A DNA stretch of 64,000 nt, taken from NCBI GenBank assembly GCA_907163375.1, contig CAJQUW010009297.1, positions 1 through 64,000 of the forward strand, written 5' to 3'. Positions 23,314 through 34,108 of this stretch are shown here, one piece after another. The stretch's first letter is position 1; each line of letters starts with the position of its first letter. This DNA is from Prostheceraeus crozeri (taxonomy: Eukaryota; Platyhelminthes; Polycladida; Euryleptidae). Made by a program: the position numbers and the translations under genes. The notes below the pieces were generated by a model that was given only the letters and a program-made list of their open reading frames with translations, searched no databases and had not been told where the DNA came from.

Positions 23314-24384
23314 CTCCGCGCACGCGCAGCTCAAACCCCTCATCAGCGCAGCGGTGGCAACGCTGGAAATGCGAAACTCACACGAGAAGAGAAGCTGCTT
23401 GCCTTGTCTGGCATCAGTTTCAATGACAGAGGTTCATTGTTTGAGCAGGCTAAACGTTCATTGAAAATGTTCAAAGGCGACTTGGTAGCATCTTCACAAT
23501 CTGTCAAGACAAAAGCTGTTCTTCAGTCATCCAGTGAATTATGCAACATTGCCCAGTTTCATCAGAGAGGTAGTCGAGGTTTTCGCCGCAGAAATTGTGC
23601 ACCAGAAAGACGGTTTGGAGGAAGCTTCAACAGAGGGAGGACTGTCCCAAATCAATCTCAAGACAGCAGACCGATGAATCCTTGGAGTAATGGTGCTCGA
23701 ACGCTCTGTAAAAGCTGTGGGTCTTACCGCCATCTGGTTGCAAACTGTCCGTACGCATATGAAGTAATAAACTGAAAGTAAACACTGCAGAAGAGGATTC
23801 AGCGGAACAAGTTGTTCTCTTCACGGGAAATGACGAATCAGTTAGAAGACAATTAGGCAAAGATGCACTGAATTGCGTGGTCCTCGACACCGCTTACACT
23901 TCCACGATATGTGGGGAAAGATGGTTCGACGTTTACTTTGATTCTCTCTCCAAAGATGACAAGCGAAAAGTGGTTGTACGCGAGGATTACAAAACCTTCA
24001 AATTAGGAGGAGGTGAGAGGCTTAAATCAATCCAGTCATGCATTTTGCTGTGTCGTATTGCGAATAAAGATGTGGCAATTACTACTGACGTTCTCAAATC
24101 CAACATCCCCTTGTTGCTGAGTCTGAATGGAAGTCGGTAAAAGTAAAAGTGGGCAGGGAAAACGACAGCTCCAGCACAGAAAGTTTAGGCTCAACAACAC
24201 CGCTGGACTTTACGAGCTGTGGACATTATTGTATATGACAACGCAGTTATCAAAGATTTGGAGGACATCCATTCAAAATGTGAAAGATGCAAGATGCATG
24301 CCAAGACGCCTCCACGACCAGATGTATCTATATCAATCAGTGGTCATGGCGCGAATTTTCACCAATTTCGTGTTTTGCTGGTAA

Positions 24385-24985
24385 TGTAGTTGCTGGAAAA
24401 GTAGGTGTTCACCAGACGCTTTAGGAGCAAGTGCTTGTGAGCATCTGAGCGAGAGCGTCTATGATATAATGTGATGGATTACTGACACTTCATCAGCTTC
24501 AAATTAAGGTCATCTGCAACTAATTTGAGTTTTTGAGATTCTCACTGCAAAAGCCACTGCAGAAATGCTCTCGCACATCCATTACAGTCTTCCCAGTATT
24601 AAATAGTAATTCCCAGTAAAATAGCAATATTAAACTTTCGAAATTTTGAAATGAGAGATTTCGCGTAATCTCATCATTTTTCTCTTAAATTCGCGTTTCG
24701 TTCGCGTAATACGCGAGGTTTTCGCGCCGCACGGCGCACGTTTTAACGAGATGGTTGCGGTGGATATCAAGGTCTGAAATAACCGAAAATACATTTTACA
24801 CATTATTGACATGTTTGTAAGATTGAGTGTGTCAGTGTTCTTTGCATCGAAGCAGCCGAATGAAGCAGCAAATGCTATACATGTACATTGCACTGCATTG
24901 ATGATGGTTGGAGCGTTATGAAAGGCATTCTTGTTGATAACGGCGGTGAGCTGACGAGAAATGGAATGGTTGTTGAATGTTCGTG
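24385..24985. other. Non-coding interruption within the copia element
   Basis: The stretch between protease-like and integrase-like parts has little recognisable coding. Around 24660-24735 it is rich in TTCGCG and CGCG words and contains the palindrome GCGCCGCACGGCGC, unlike its surroundings. It may be decayed element sequence or a small insertion. Confidence 0.35.
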
Positions 24986-27482
24986 TATCCTCAACTGCTG
25001 CTGAGAACCCATGGAGGAATGGTGAGCGCAATCATGCTGTTATTGATCGAATGTTTGAAATATTGATCGATGAGAATCCGTGACGCCAACAAGATGTTTT
25101 GCTAGCTCGGGCCAATGTAGAGAAGAACTCAGGGAAAATGGTTGATGGACATAGCAGCTATCAGCTTGTTTTTGGTAGAAAAACGCAATCTACCGAATAT
25201 CTTCTCGAAGAAGCTGCCAGGGTATCACTACTTCCGAAATATTGAAGAAGCAGTTACATGCATTGCATTCAGTCCGTCGCGCTTTCATAACATGCGAAGC
25301 AGATGAGCGAATTCATCGAGTGGTCCGTCATCGAATCCCAGGGAGTGGAGAGAGCTTCAATCATGGTGATATTGTTTATTATAAAAGGAGAAAGTGCAAC
25401 AAATGGCATGGTCCTGCGAAAGTTGTGTTTCAGGATGGAAGCGTTGTATCTGTACAACATGGTACCACCGGTTCCAAAGATCCAACAAATGCGGCAACAC
25501 GCCAAAGTGAAAATGCAGCGAGAATTTTGGGAAGAGCAGGAAAGGCATCCGCAGCGTCGAGGAATGGTACAATATTGAAGACATTACGGGAGAGCGCAGA
25601 AGTGTGAATCTTGCTGCCGTTTATAGTGGGAGGAAATTGGGTAGGGGAACCAATGAAAAGTGTGGATGTTGTAATCGTACCGCACCCACGTCATGACGAA
25701 ACCGAATATGTAGTTGCAAAACAGGAATTAAATCGACTAAAAGAATATGAAGTCTATGATGAAGCAGAATTCAAATATCAGCCTGTTATCAGCACAACAT
25801 GGGTTCTTGTTGAGTCGCCTCGTTGCCAGAGGCTTCGAAGAAGACATCAAAATTGTCTGCAAAATGTACCCTCCGAATACTGCTTACATTTGCCTCAAGT
25901 TTCAATTGGTCTGTGAAATCGTTAGACATCAGATCAAGGAGACTTCAAGGAGACGGTATCACACGTGATGTATACGTTAAACCACCAATGGAAGCTGAAA
26001 CGAAACATGGATACGTCTGGAAACTTGATAAGATGTATTGTAAGAATAATGATTCGTTCTTCGGTAGATCCATCTCTTTTCTTTATGAAGCTTGGTAACG
26101 AAATAATTGGATGTCTAATCATGCACTTTGATGATATTCTTCATGTTGGAAATGAACACTTCGAAAAATCGATCATTGAGCGGTTGCGTGAACGTTTTGT
26201 AATTGGAAAAGTCAGGACAAATTAATTTACATACGTTGGCTTTCATATAAGAGCAGAACGCTCAAATTCTTTGCTCTCATGATCATTTCGTTGAAAAGGT
26301 GAATCATTTTACTGTTGACGCTTCTCGTGTTGGACAAGAAAATGATGACCTTTCTTCTGAAGAAAAGACAATCTTTCGAAGCTTAGTTGGACAGTGTAAT
26401 TGGCATCTCAAGGCACTCGACCAGATCTGTCTTTTAAAGTAATTGATCTTTCTTCTCGTTTTCAAGCTCCCAAGGTGCGTGATTTAGTGAAAGCTCGAAA
26501 ACCATCAGCAAGTTGAAATCTACTGAGTCTAGTTTTCAAATTCCACAATTGAGCAAAATCGAAGAATGGCGCTTTTCTGAAGCTTCTCTTGGTAACATGT
26601 GTGATAGAATTTCCAATGTTGCGGGTCATCTTATTCTCATCGCTGATAAGCAAAAACATTGCTCTGCTTTCGCCTGGTGCACGTCAAAAAATCGGAGAGT
26701 TGTAAGATCGACTTCCTCTGCTGAATTGCTCTCTGTGATTGAAGCTGCTGAGCAAGTTATTTATCTTCGTCTTGGTGGAGATTGCTGGTGCTGAAACAGA
26801 TGTTTCGATTTACATGATTGTACACAACAAATCGACTCGACAGTTGATGCTGTTTACTCGACACGTTCTGTCGATGACAAGAGACTGCGCATCGATGGTG
26901 GATATACTCGCATGAAGCAACGCTTGGATGACAGAGTGATTTCATCAGTGTCGTGGGTTCCTGGTTCAAAAATGCTGCAAATGCACTAACAAAACGTGGT
27001 GCCTCCGCTTCTTTCTCTTCTTCAAACAGGAAGATGTGAATTTTCTCTTGTTACTTTGTAGTGATTGTTTTAACAGCTGAATCATCTTCCATGGGGCTTT
27101 ATTCCAGGTACTATCGATACTATCTGGTCTAGTGGATGATAGGCTTCATAATTGTTTTGAAAAGAAAAAAAATAGTTTATTTAGTGATCTTCCTGAGCAT
27201 TTACAACTGAAAGAATATAGTATGGCTTTCTTCATTTTTTTAAGTTTGTCTTTGGATTTTACCATCTTCATATGTCAGTATGGCTTGTGAATTCTTGGCT
27301 CGCAAAAGTGTACAGTTACTTTAACCAGAAATACAGAAAATGGAATGAATGTTAGTCATGTATAGTGTAACCTGCATGTGTGCATGAATCCTATACTGTC
27401 TGTAGAGTATGTTGCTTTTGTACACAATCGTTGTGTTACTTTATTTGCAGGTGTACAGTGTGCAGGGGCTGCGAGTTTATGC

Positions 27483-27509
27483 TAAATACAAGTGTATTCA
27501 ATAATAATC
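27483..27509 (+). repeat. 3' LTR remnant of the copia element
   Basis: Identical 27-bp match to 19542-19568, marking the 3' LTR. The LTR start is not clear; it lies after the RNase H part, somewhere past about 27060. Confidence 0.65.
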
Positions 27510-27530
27510 AGTTTTTAACTTCCTGTTTCA

Positions 27531-28640
27531 CGCAGTACATTAGCATCAGTGTCACAGGTTTGAGCCAGCGATCATATTCAGAAGATTATTTCGTCTGTAT
27601 TTTTTTACTTCAGTTTGTCATATGTTTATTGTAGAATGCCGTCCGATTCAAAGCATGCAAGCTTAGATTCATATGATGTACGAAATTTATTGATGTGCAC
27701 GCCAAATTGATGGCCGCTTTGACAGTTGTCTACGTAGAACATGGTAGAAAAAGTCTTCTCCGATAGTTTCATCCAGTACATATATGTAAGTCAACTACAG
27801 AGTTGATTATAAAAAACGGACCACCTAAATCATGTCAAACTTCAATCGATTATCCTGCTTTTCAATTTCATTTTACATAGACAGGTCATACACCATTCGA
27901 TAGCTTATGTTCTCGGCTTTTCAATGAGATATTATACATTCTTATCCGTCATTGTTTGAGGTGAGCAGAGGTCAAAATGTGAAAATTACCACTTTCAAAA
28001 ATCTAAAATTTTCAATGTGAAAACATGTGAGGATGAGAATGAATCAAACACAAGGTGAAAGGGCTTTCTCTGATCATTCTTTTGATATATTGCTCGTCGA
28101 AATCGGTGTACTTTTAGGGAAGTTGTGGTGCCCCAAATTCATTGCATAATTTTCTGTTTCTGAATAATGTTGAAAAGTTGTTTACATCTTTTGCCGCTAA
28201 CGAGGTCATTTTCACGCTTTCAATATCTATGGTGTCTAGACGTTTGCTCTGAACATTCAAAAGAAGTTGTTGGATGACCCAGATAAGTTGTAGACAAAGT
28301 TTCTATTCAGTTCCGAAGTCATCTTATGACATGATGACCGAGTCGAAGCTTGTGAAAGAGTTGTACTTTTTTGAAGGGCAAGGTTTCTATTCTTTTGTCA
28401 GAAGGACAGTCCGAAGGGCTAGTTTGCCTGTAACTAGTTTTCCCAAAGATCACCATCCACAGGTGGAATTTATTCTCCCTTCCGGGAAAAGTTGGATTCG
28501 GTGGGAAAGGAATGAAATGAAGCTTTCGAACAGATCAGATCATTATTCGCAGAATTCACGAGCGAAGTCATTTTGGACTGCAAAATAGCGGAGGAGTGGC
28601 AACTATGCTACATATAACAGAAAATATCTGAAACTGAATT
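27531..28640. other. Stretch without recognised gene, possibly hAT interior
   Basis: An open frame at 28274-28588 plus (104 codons, KLVKELYFFEGQGFYSFV...) has no motif I know. Because a hAT-like right terminus follows at 28650-28739, part of this stretch may be the interior of that element, but no matching left terminus or octamer duplication was found. Confidence 0.35.
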
Positions 28641-28649
28641 TTAGCAGTG

Positions 28650-28739
28650 AGATACGGCAAAACCGGGACATGCATCTGTTCCGAAAGGACACTATGGACG
28701 CCAGGACAAATTCTACGAAACCGGGACGTCTGGTCACTG
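28650..28739. mobile_element. hAT-like terminus
   Basis: Read as its complement from 28739, the end begins CAGTGACCAGACGTCCCGG and continues with ACAGATGCATGTCCCGG. CAG-x-G-x-CCAGACGTCCCG is a terminus I associate with hAT elements. A decayed copy lies at 6717-6800. The outside sequence (TAAGATAATGGTTCATTT) is continuous in repeat R2 at 41811 without this element, so 28739 is a real junction. Confidence 0.6.
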
Positions 28740-28975
28740 TAAGATAATGGTTCATTTCATTAACTGTTTTATAGTGCTGTTTTAATGTACTGACTTTTTT
28801 AGTAGAGCTTTTTGATGTTATTAGAACTTGTATTACGCTTAATCGCAACTCTTCAAGTTAGCATAGAAATGCGAATGATATTTTAATGGCAACATCTCTA
28901 GGTAATTATGTTGTGCAGTTAGATGTCTCTGAACATTTTTAGAAATGCTAATCAAGGACGTCTATGCTCACTGAC
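28740..28975 (+). repeat. Dispersed repeat R2, copy 1
   Basis: About 240 bp shared with 41811-42052, from TAAGATAATGGTTCATTT through GAGCTTTTTGATGTTATTAG, AGCATAGAAATGCGAAT and ACATTTTTAGAAATGCTAAT. It is non-coding and the family is unknown. Confidence 0.75.
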
Positions 28976-29148
28976 ACAATCCGTCAGTCTACACACAATC
29001 ACAACACTCGAATGCAAAAGCTATACTGGAAATTCTGGCGCCGATATCTTAGCACAAAGTAATGAACGAGGACGGCATAGATAGCCACCGAATACGCTTG
29101 AAGCTGAGAGATGAAGTGGAAACAGATCACGTGATGTGCGATAATAGT

Positions 29149-29866
29149 CGGGCAGCCAGAACGAGTTTCTGCAGGGAGAGAGGCCGAAAATGAGACTTTC
29201 ACAGAATGATGCCCACCCTATGCCTACTACGAATCGGCACGTCTGCCGAGTTCTAGTGATTTCCTCTTCTTGTCAGACAGGATCAAAGAAATCACATGTA
29301 AATCCAATGGGACGCAGATCAAAGCTTTCGGCTAAAATGAAATGTTGTATGTTTTCTCTGATTAAACAAAAAGTACTAAGCCCAGAGTCATAATTTTTGG
29401 CATGGAATATCTTCAGGTCATTTTCTTTCATTTTCATGTACTACAGTCTATAAAGCTAAACACATACAGATTTGGTGAGCCTCTTAATGTCGGCAAACAC
29501 TAACATTTTGAGCATCTTGATCCACATTTAACCACATTCTCACATACATTGCGATTAGATGCATGATAAAAGCACATGCACATAAAAGGAAATGACCTAA
29601 AGACATTCCATGCCAAAAATTATGACTCTGGGCTTAGTACTTTTTGTTTAATCAGAGAAAACATACAACATTTCATTTTAGCCAAAAACTGCAATCTGCG
29701 TCCCATTGGATTTACATTGATTTCTTTGATCCTGTCTGACAAGAAGAGGAAATCACTAGAACTCGGCAGACGTGCTGATTCGTAGAAGGCATAGGGTGGG
29801 CATCATTCTGTGAAAGTCTCATTTTCGGCCTCTCTCCCTGCAGAAACTCGTTCTGGCTACCGGACT
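29149..29866. mobile_element. Palindromic fold-back element, copy 1
   Basis: Two long arms, about 29149-29440 and 29560-29866, are inverted copies of each other with few mismatches around a spacer of roughly 120 bp. Arm ends read GTCGGGCAGCCAGAACGAG on the left and, as complement, GTCCGGTAGCCAGAACGAG on the right. Both arms contain TTTCTGCAGGGAGAGAGGCC and ATGAGACTTTCACAGAATGA. There is no coding capacity and no clear target duplication. A second, more diverged copy occupies 58567-59284, which shows that it is a dispersed mobile family and not a local inversion. Confidence 0.85.
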
Positions 29867-30171
29867 TTAATTAAGTGCGGGAAATATAAAAACGCCGCTA
29901 ACTTGTCAGGTAGATTATCAATTAAAATGTGAATAGCATATGCGTATAAACCAGATGAAGAGCTTTCATATGATGCAAGCACTGGAGAAGATGATACCGG
30001 TAAACTATCCTACGGATGCACACGGAAAAAAGATTGGAGCACGCTTCAAAATACAACCTTCCTTGTCGACAACAAGTTAGTTTGCAACATCTGAAGAAAG
30101 TTCCTGTTGGTTCACAAGATGTTTAATTTAGTGAAAGTGATTCAGACACCAGTGACTCAAAACGTAGTGCA

Positions 30172-30592
30172 ATGGAACAACCTACTCATCCTACAAGCGA
30201 CTCGTTGGACCTGGTTCATAACGAGGAATGTTATGATTCGGATAGTGCAGGATTACAAGTTGCGCCTCCCACTACTTTTTCGTCGAGACTTTTAAATAAT
30301 GTTGCAACTATTCCTTCGCTGCTTTTGACTAACATTAAATCTTTACGACCTAAGGTTGATGAGTTGAATATGTTGGTATCAGCGTTAAAACCTGACGTAG
30401 TCGCCATTACTGAGTCGTGGCTGAATGAGACTGTGACTGATGCTGAAGTTGACACTCCCGCTTATATCATTTATCGCTGTGACAGAAACAACAACAATAA
30501 ACGAGGAGGTGGAGTTTGCCTTTAGCTGCCTACATCTTTTCAGGAAAGACATACATGAACATCAGGGAAAACTTGCATGCTTGTATGATAAT
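30172..30592 (+). pseudogene. LINE endonuclease, N-terminal part
   Basis: The frame 30172-30525 reads LLLTNIKSLRPKVDELNMLV, then KPDVVAITESWLNETV and RNNNNKRGGGVCL. This is the start of the apurinic-type endonuclease domain of a LINE ORF2 (N-x-x-S-L, K-P-D-x-x-x-x-T-E-S-W, RGGGV). It is cut at 30592 by the gypsy element, and the LINE resumes at 34109. The upstream 29870-30170 is probably its 5' region, but no boundary is visible. The catalytic Asn of the first block appears as N in TNIKS and the Glu as E in TESW. Confidence 0.8.
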
Positions 30593-30878
30593 TGTGGAGA
30601 TATGAGCTGTTAATCATGCATGTTGGTTTGGTATTTGAGTGTATAATCGTAGCAGCACTCCATCTGTCATCTCCAGGGCATTTCATCTGACTCTGTTGAA
30701 GAGCGACGTCATAGGAACAAGACTTTGCTGAGACTCTAACTGTGACGTCATGATCCTAATCTATGTGAGACTGATTAGAATTACGGAGACCGCTTGGGGA
30801 GTATAAATACCGCGCTATTGTTGTCGCAATTACAGACTTTTGAAAAGAACGAACGCCTTGTTTTCCCTTTCGTCAACA
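30593..30878 (+). repeat. 5' LTR of the gypsy element
   Basis: Begins TGTGGAGATATGAGC and ends GTCAACA. It contains two CRE-like TGACGTCA or GACGTCA words and a TATA-like GTATAAATA near 30800, the likely promoter of the element. Confidence 0.9.
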
Positions 30879-32039
30879 AGCTATCACGGCGGCAAAGCGT
30901 CATGAGCAACTTGAAACTGCTTGACGTTGTAAAGAAGTTCTCGGGACAAGCGGCTGATGACATCGAGAGATGGTTGGGCAGATTTTCGGTTGCCATCGAC
31001 ATAACCGAGAAGCCAGCGGACAAGAAGGCCAAGCACTAACTCATGGCACAGATAAGTCCATTGTTGCTTGATGGAGCTGCATACTCGACATGGCAACAGC
31101 TGACCCCAACGTAGAAAGAGGACTATGAAGTGATTGCCGCTGCCCTGCGAAGAGTATACGGCAAGACTAAATGCAAAGCCTCGCAAGAATTAAAGATGCT
31201 GCGAAGAGCCAGTGGATGTCTTGGCTGATCAAATTCGGCAACTGCTTAGCGTCGTGGCAAACGGCACAGCACTTCCGGGTCAAATAGCTGCATCATTCCT
31301 GCTGGATGCACTACCACCTAGAATTGCGGAGACCGTTCGACTGCAGCACAGAGAAGACATGGATCTCGACAAGGTGATATCCAGTGCCAAGAGCCTGCTC
31401 TCCAGCTCCGATTCCAGTGTTTCCACCCAATATTTCAATGCCGGTGCTGCTGCTGCTGCTGCTGCAAGCCGTTCTACGAACTCGAGCGTTCGATGCCATG
31501 GATGCGACCGCTTCGGACACGTTAAGTGAAACTGCAACATCATCTGCCACAAATGCAAAGGCCGCGGGCATTTTCAACGGAAATGTCCCTCTCTTGCAGT
31601 AGAGGGAAACGAGCGAGAGGAGGTAGCGTCACCGGATCAAGCGACCCCCGCGGAAAATTCCTGATCCGAGATATCTACATCAACGGAGAAAGAAGACGGG
31701 CCTTTATCGACACCGGCTGTAGCGTGACTCTTGTAAGTGAACAAACTGCAAAATTCTTACCGCGTCATAAGACTACTCCACTTGGCCTTGAGATGATGGA
31801 TGGAAGTATAATGAGTACGTATGGTGACGGAGTGAAGTTGCAGTCTGTTATGACTGATTGGTTCTCTGAGATAGGTCCGGTGTGGGCTCACTTAGTTTCA
31901 GGTCATTTACCATGTAAAGTACATATGGTAATAGGCTTAGATATCATTTTGAAGCAAGGCTTGATAGTTCGTAGAAACGCTACTCAGGTAATTATTGGTA
32001 ACACGAATTCAGGTATAGCGGCAGGTGTCGTTGTCTTGC

Positions 32040-32140
32040 CAAATCTTACCAAAGATAAGCTTACCAATCTTACCAAGATAATCTTACCAAAGATTATCTT
32101 ACCAAAGATCTTACCAATAAAGTAATCTTACCAAAGATAA
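32040..32140 (+). repeat. Imperfect ATCTTACCAA repeat within the gypsy element
   Basis: The words ATCTTACCAAAGAT and variants recur about seven times, partly palindromic. This is a minisatellite-like expansion between the protease and the following region. Confidence 0.7.
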
Positions 32141-33822
32141 GCCGACTGCTAGAGTTACTGATAATTTGTCAATTACGAGCATTGCCAAAGACTTGCAGAC
32201 TTTGGGTAATATTACTAAGCTGCCGACTGCCAGTGTTATTAAAACTTCACCAACTAACAGTACATGTATGACAACAGACATGCAGACTCATGTTATTGAA
32301 GACAAGGACTTTCATGCTAAATTTGTCGATGGTAGTTGGACGGTTCATTGGGCTTGGAATAGTCAGCATGCTAGTAGGGAGACTAAACCGCAAACGAATT
32401 TTGTTAAAGATAACGATGGAGAGAGATTTGATAAAGAAGTGCAGTCTTGGATAGATGAAGGAATATTGATAAAGCATGAGCCAGGTAGCCATGGGGAAGT
32501 GCAAAAATTTCTCTCATTGATGGCTGTGAGACAGGAGAAGGGGTCGGAAGTAAAAGTGACCAGTTCTAGATTACCGTCCGCTAAATAAAGAAATTGAGCT
32601 GATAAACTTGCGAGAGTCCCTGATAGATGGATTAAAAATCTACATTCCACAGAGACCCATGAGCACAATATTGTAGCAGGCTCAGCAATCGATAGCAGTG
32701 CTTTTCAGGATATCAAACAATTACACGAAAGGCATCATATGGGTGTCGATCGAACGCTAGAGTTAGCGAGAGAATGCTTTGGGAACCATGTTTCAAAGAA
32801 AACGGTTAAAAGGGTTGTCAATCGATGTGATAGATGCGCCCGTGTCGATCCTGCGATGCGCTTTAGATGGCGATCGGGGTCGATGAAGACAAAGTCCGTC
32901 TGGGACAGATTAGCGATTGAGGCAACTTACGTAGACCGTTTGCCGTACCTTAGCATTGTTGACTCGTGCTCAGGGTTTTGCATTCTCAAGAAATTACAGA
33001 GAGTCAGCCAAAGAGATAAGTTCGTGTATGTTACAAGTGATCAGTGAATTTAGACCACCGGGATCTGTTATTAGTGATAATGCAGCGGTTTTTCATAGTC
33101 GTGATATTCATGCTCTTTTGTCTGAGAGGCACGTGGCCTACGAGTTTTCCTGCGCGTATCGCTCTCAGGGCAACGGTATTGTAGCAAGAGCGCACAGAAC
33201 AATTAAGAGAGTTGCTAGGAGGGGCGGCAGGTCAGTTGAAGATGCGGTGTTTTGGTTTAACAATACAAAAGGAGATAGCGAGGCTACTCCGTATGAATTA
33301 GTATTCTCAGCTAGAGCACGCAAACCATGGGAGAATAGTTTGCACGTGGAGACAACTAGAATAAACAATAGCTGTGTTGATCAGTCTTTGCCTGAGACAA
33401 CTAGAATAAACAATAGCTGTGTTGATCAGTCTTTGCCTGACTATAAACCAATAGAAAATAACCCGTTCGCTGTTGGTGACTACGTGTACATGCGGGATTC
33501 GAATGGCAGGTGTGACAGTGAGTGGAGTGGCCCTCACAGGGTAACGTCTGTTCGTTCTAGTGTTTCTGTTGTCGTTGATGACGATAATATTTCCGGGCAC
33601 GTATCTCACTTGAGATTCGTTCCAGGATGGGAGCCGGTTGATTCTGATGAATCTGATTGTAGTATTGGTGATGCCGTAGCTGATGATTATGACGAGAGTG
33701 ATGACACTGAGCCTCATGAGACTACCGGTACTGCTGTTCGTCGTAGCAGTAGGGCTAGGGAGCGTCCTAACTGATGGGACGATTTTGTACATTATCAGTT
33801 AGGTCTTGGGACCTGAGGGAGG

Positions 33823-34108
33823 TGTGGAGACGTGAGCTGTTAATCATGCATGTTGGTTTGGTATTTGAGTGTATAATCGTAGCAGCACTCCATCTGTCAT
33901 CTCCAGGGCATTTCATCTGACTCTGTTGAAGAGTGACGTCATAGGAACAAGACTTTGCTGAGACTCTAACTGTGACGTCATGATCCTCATCTATATGAGA
34001 CTGATTAGAATTACGGAGACCGCTTGGGGAGTATAAATACCGGGCTATTGTTGTCGCAATTACAGACATTTGAAAAGAACGAACGCCTTGTTTTCCCTTT
34101 CGTCAACA
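33823..34108 (+). repeat. 3' LTR of the gypsy element
   Basis: Begins TGTGGAGACGTGAGC, directly after the purine-rich GGGACCTGAGGGAGG that suits a polypurine tract. It is the same length as the 5' LTR with about seven differences. Exact further copies lie at 36451-36736 and 39079-39364 because of the tandem array. Confidence 0.9.

Larger units (their letters stand above)
19350..27530 (+). mobile_element. Copia-type LTR retrotransposon fossil, with insertions
   Basis: A broken Ty1/copia element on the plus strand. Its parts in order are: a gag region (about 21725-23775) ending in a CCHC-like knuckle (CKSCGSYRHLVANC); a protease-like region (about 23860-24140, VVLDTAYTSTICG); integrase core and C-terminal pieces (about 24990-25600, with HGDIVYYKRRKCNKWHGP); reverse transcriptase (about 25670-26230); and RNase H (about 26560-26980). 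The order protease-integrase-RT-RNase H is copia's. The sequence style recalls the GalEa-like copia of aquatic animals. LTR remnants at both ends share 27 bp (19542-19568 and 27483-27509). A MULE (19772-21720) and repeat R1 copy B (22001-23313) are inserted in it. It carries many breaks and is old. Confidence 0.85.
30593..34108 (+). mobile_element. Ty3/gypsy-type LTR retrotransposon, internally reduced
   Basis: LTRs of 286 bp bound a 3.5 kb element. Its parts in order are: gag with two CCHC knuckles (about 30900-31600); an aspartic protease with FIDTGCSVTLV (about 31650-31790); a short piece from the start of the RT region (about 32290-32590); and an integrase with zinc-binding and core parts (about 32720-33330), ending in a basic/acidic tail to 33773. 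No reverse transcriptase palm or RNase H was found, so it is broken and shortened. About seven differences between the LTRs by eye (near 2.4%) indicate a fairly recent insertion. The octamer ATGATAAT stands outside both LTRs (30585-30592 and 34109-34116). It is inserted in a LINE. Confidence 0.9.

Noticed and set aside
24630-25031. 133-codon open frame on the minus strand
   Set aside because: It is antisense to the copia integrase region and has no motif of its own.
33307-33792. 161-codon open frame on the minus strand, repeated in each array unit
   Set aside because: It is the antisense shadow of the gypsy integrase tail on the plus strand.
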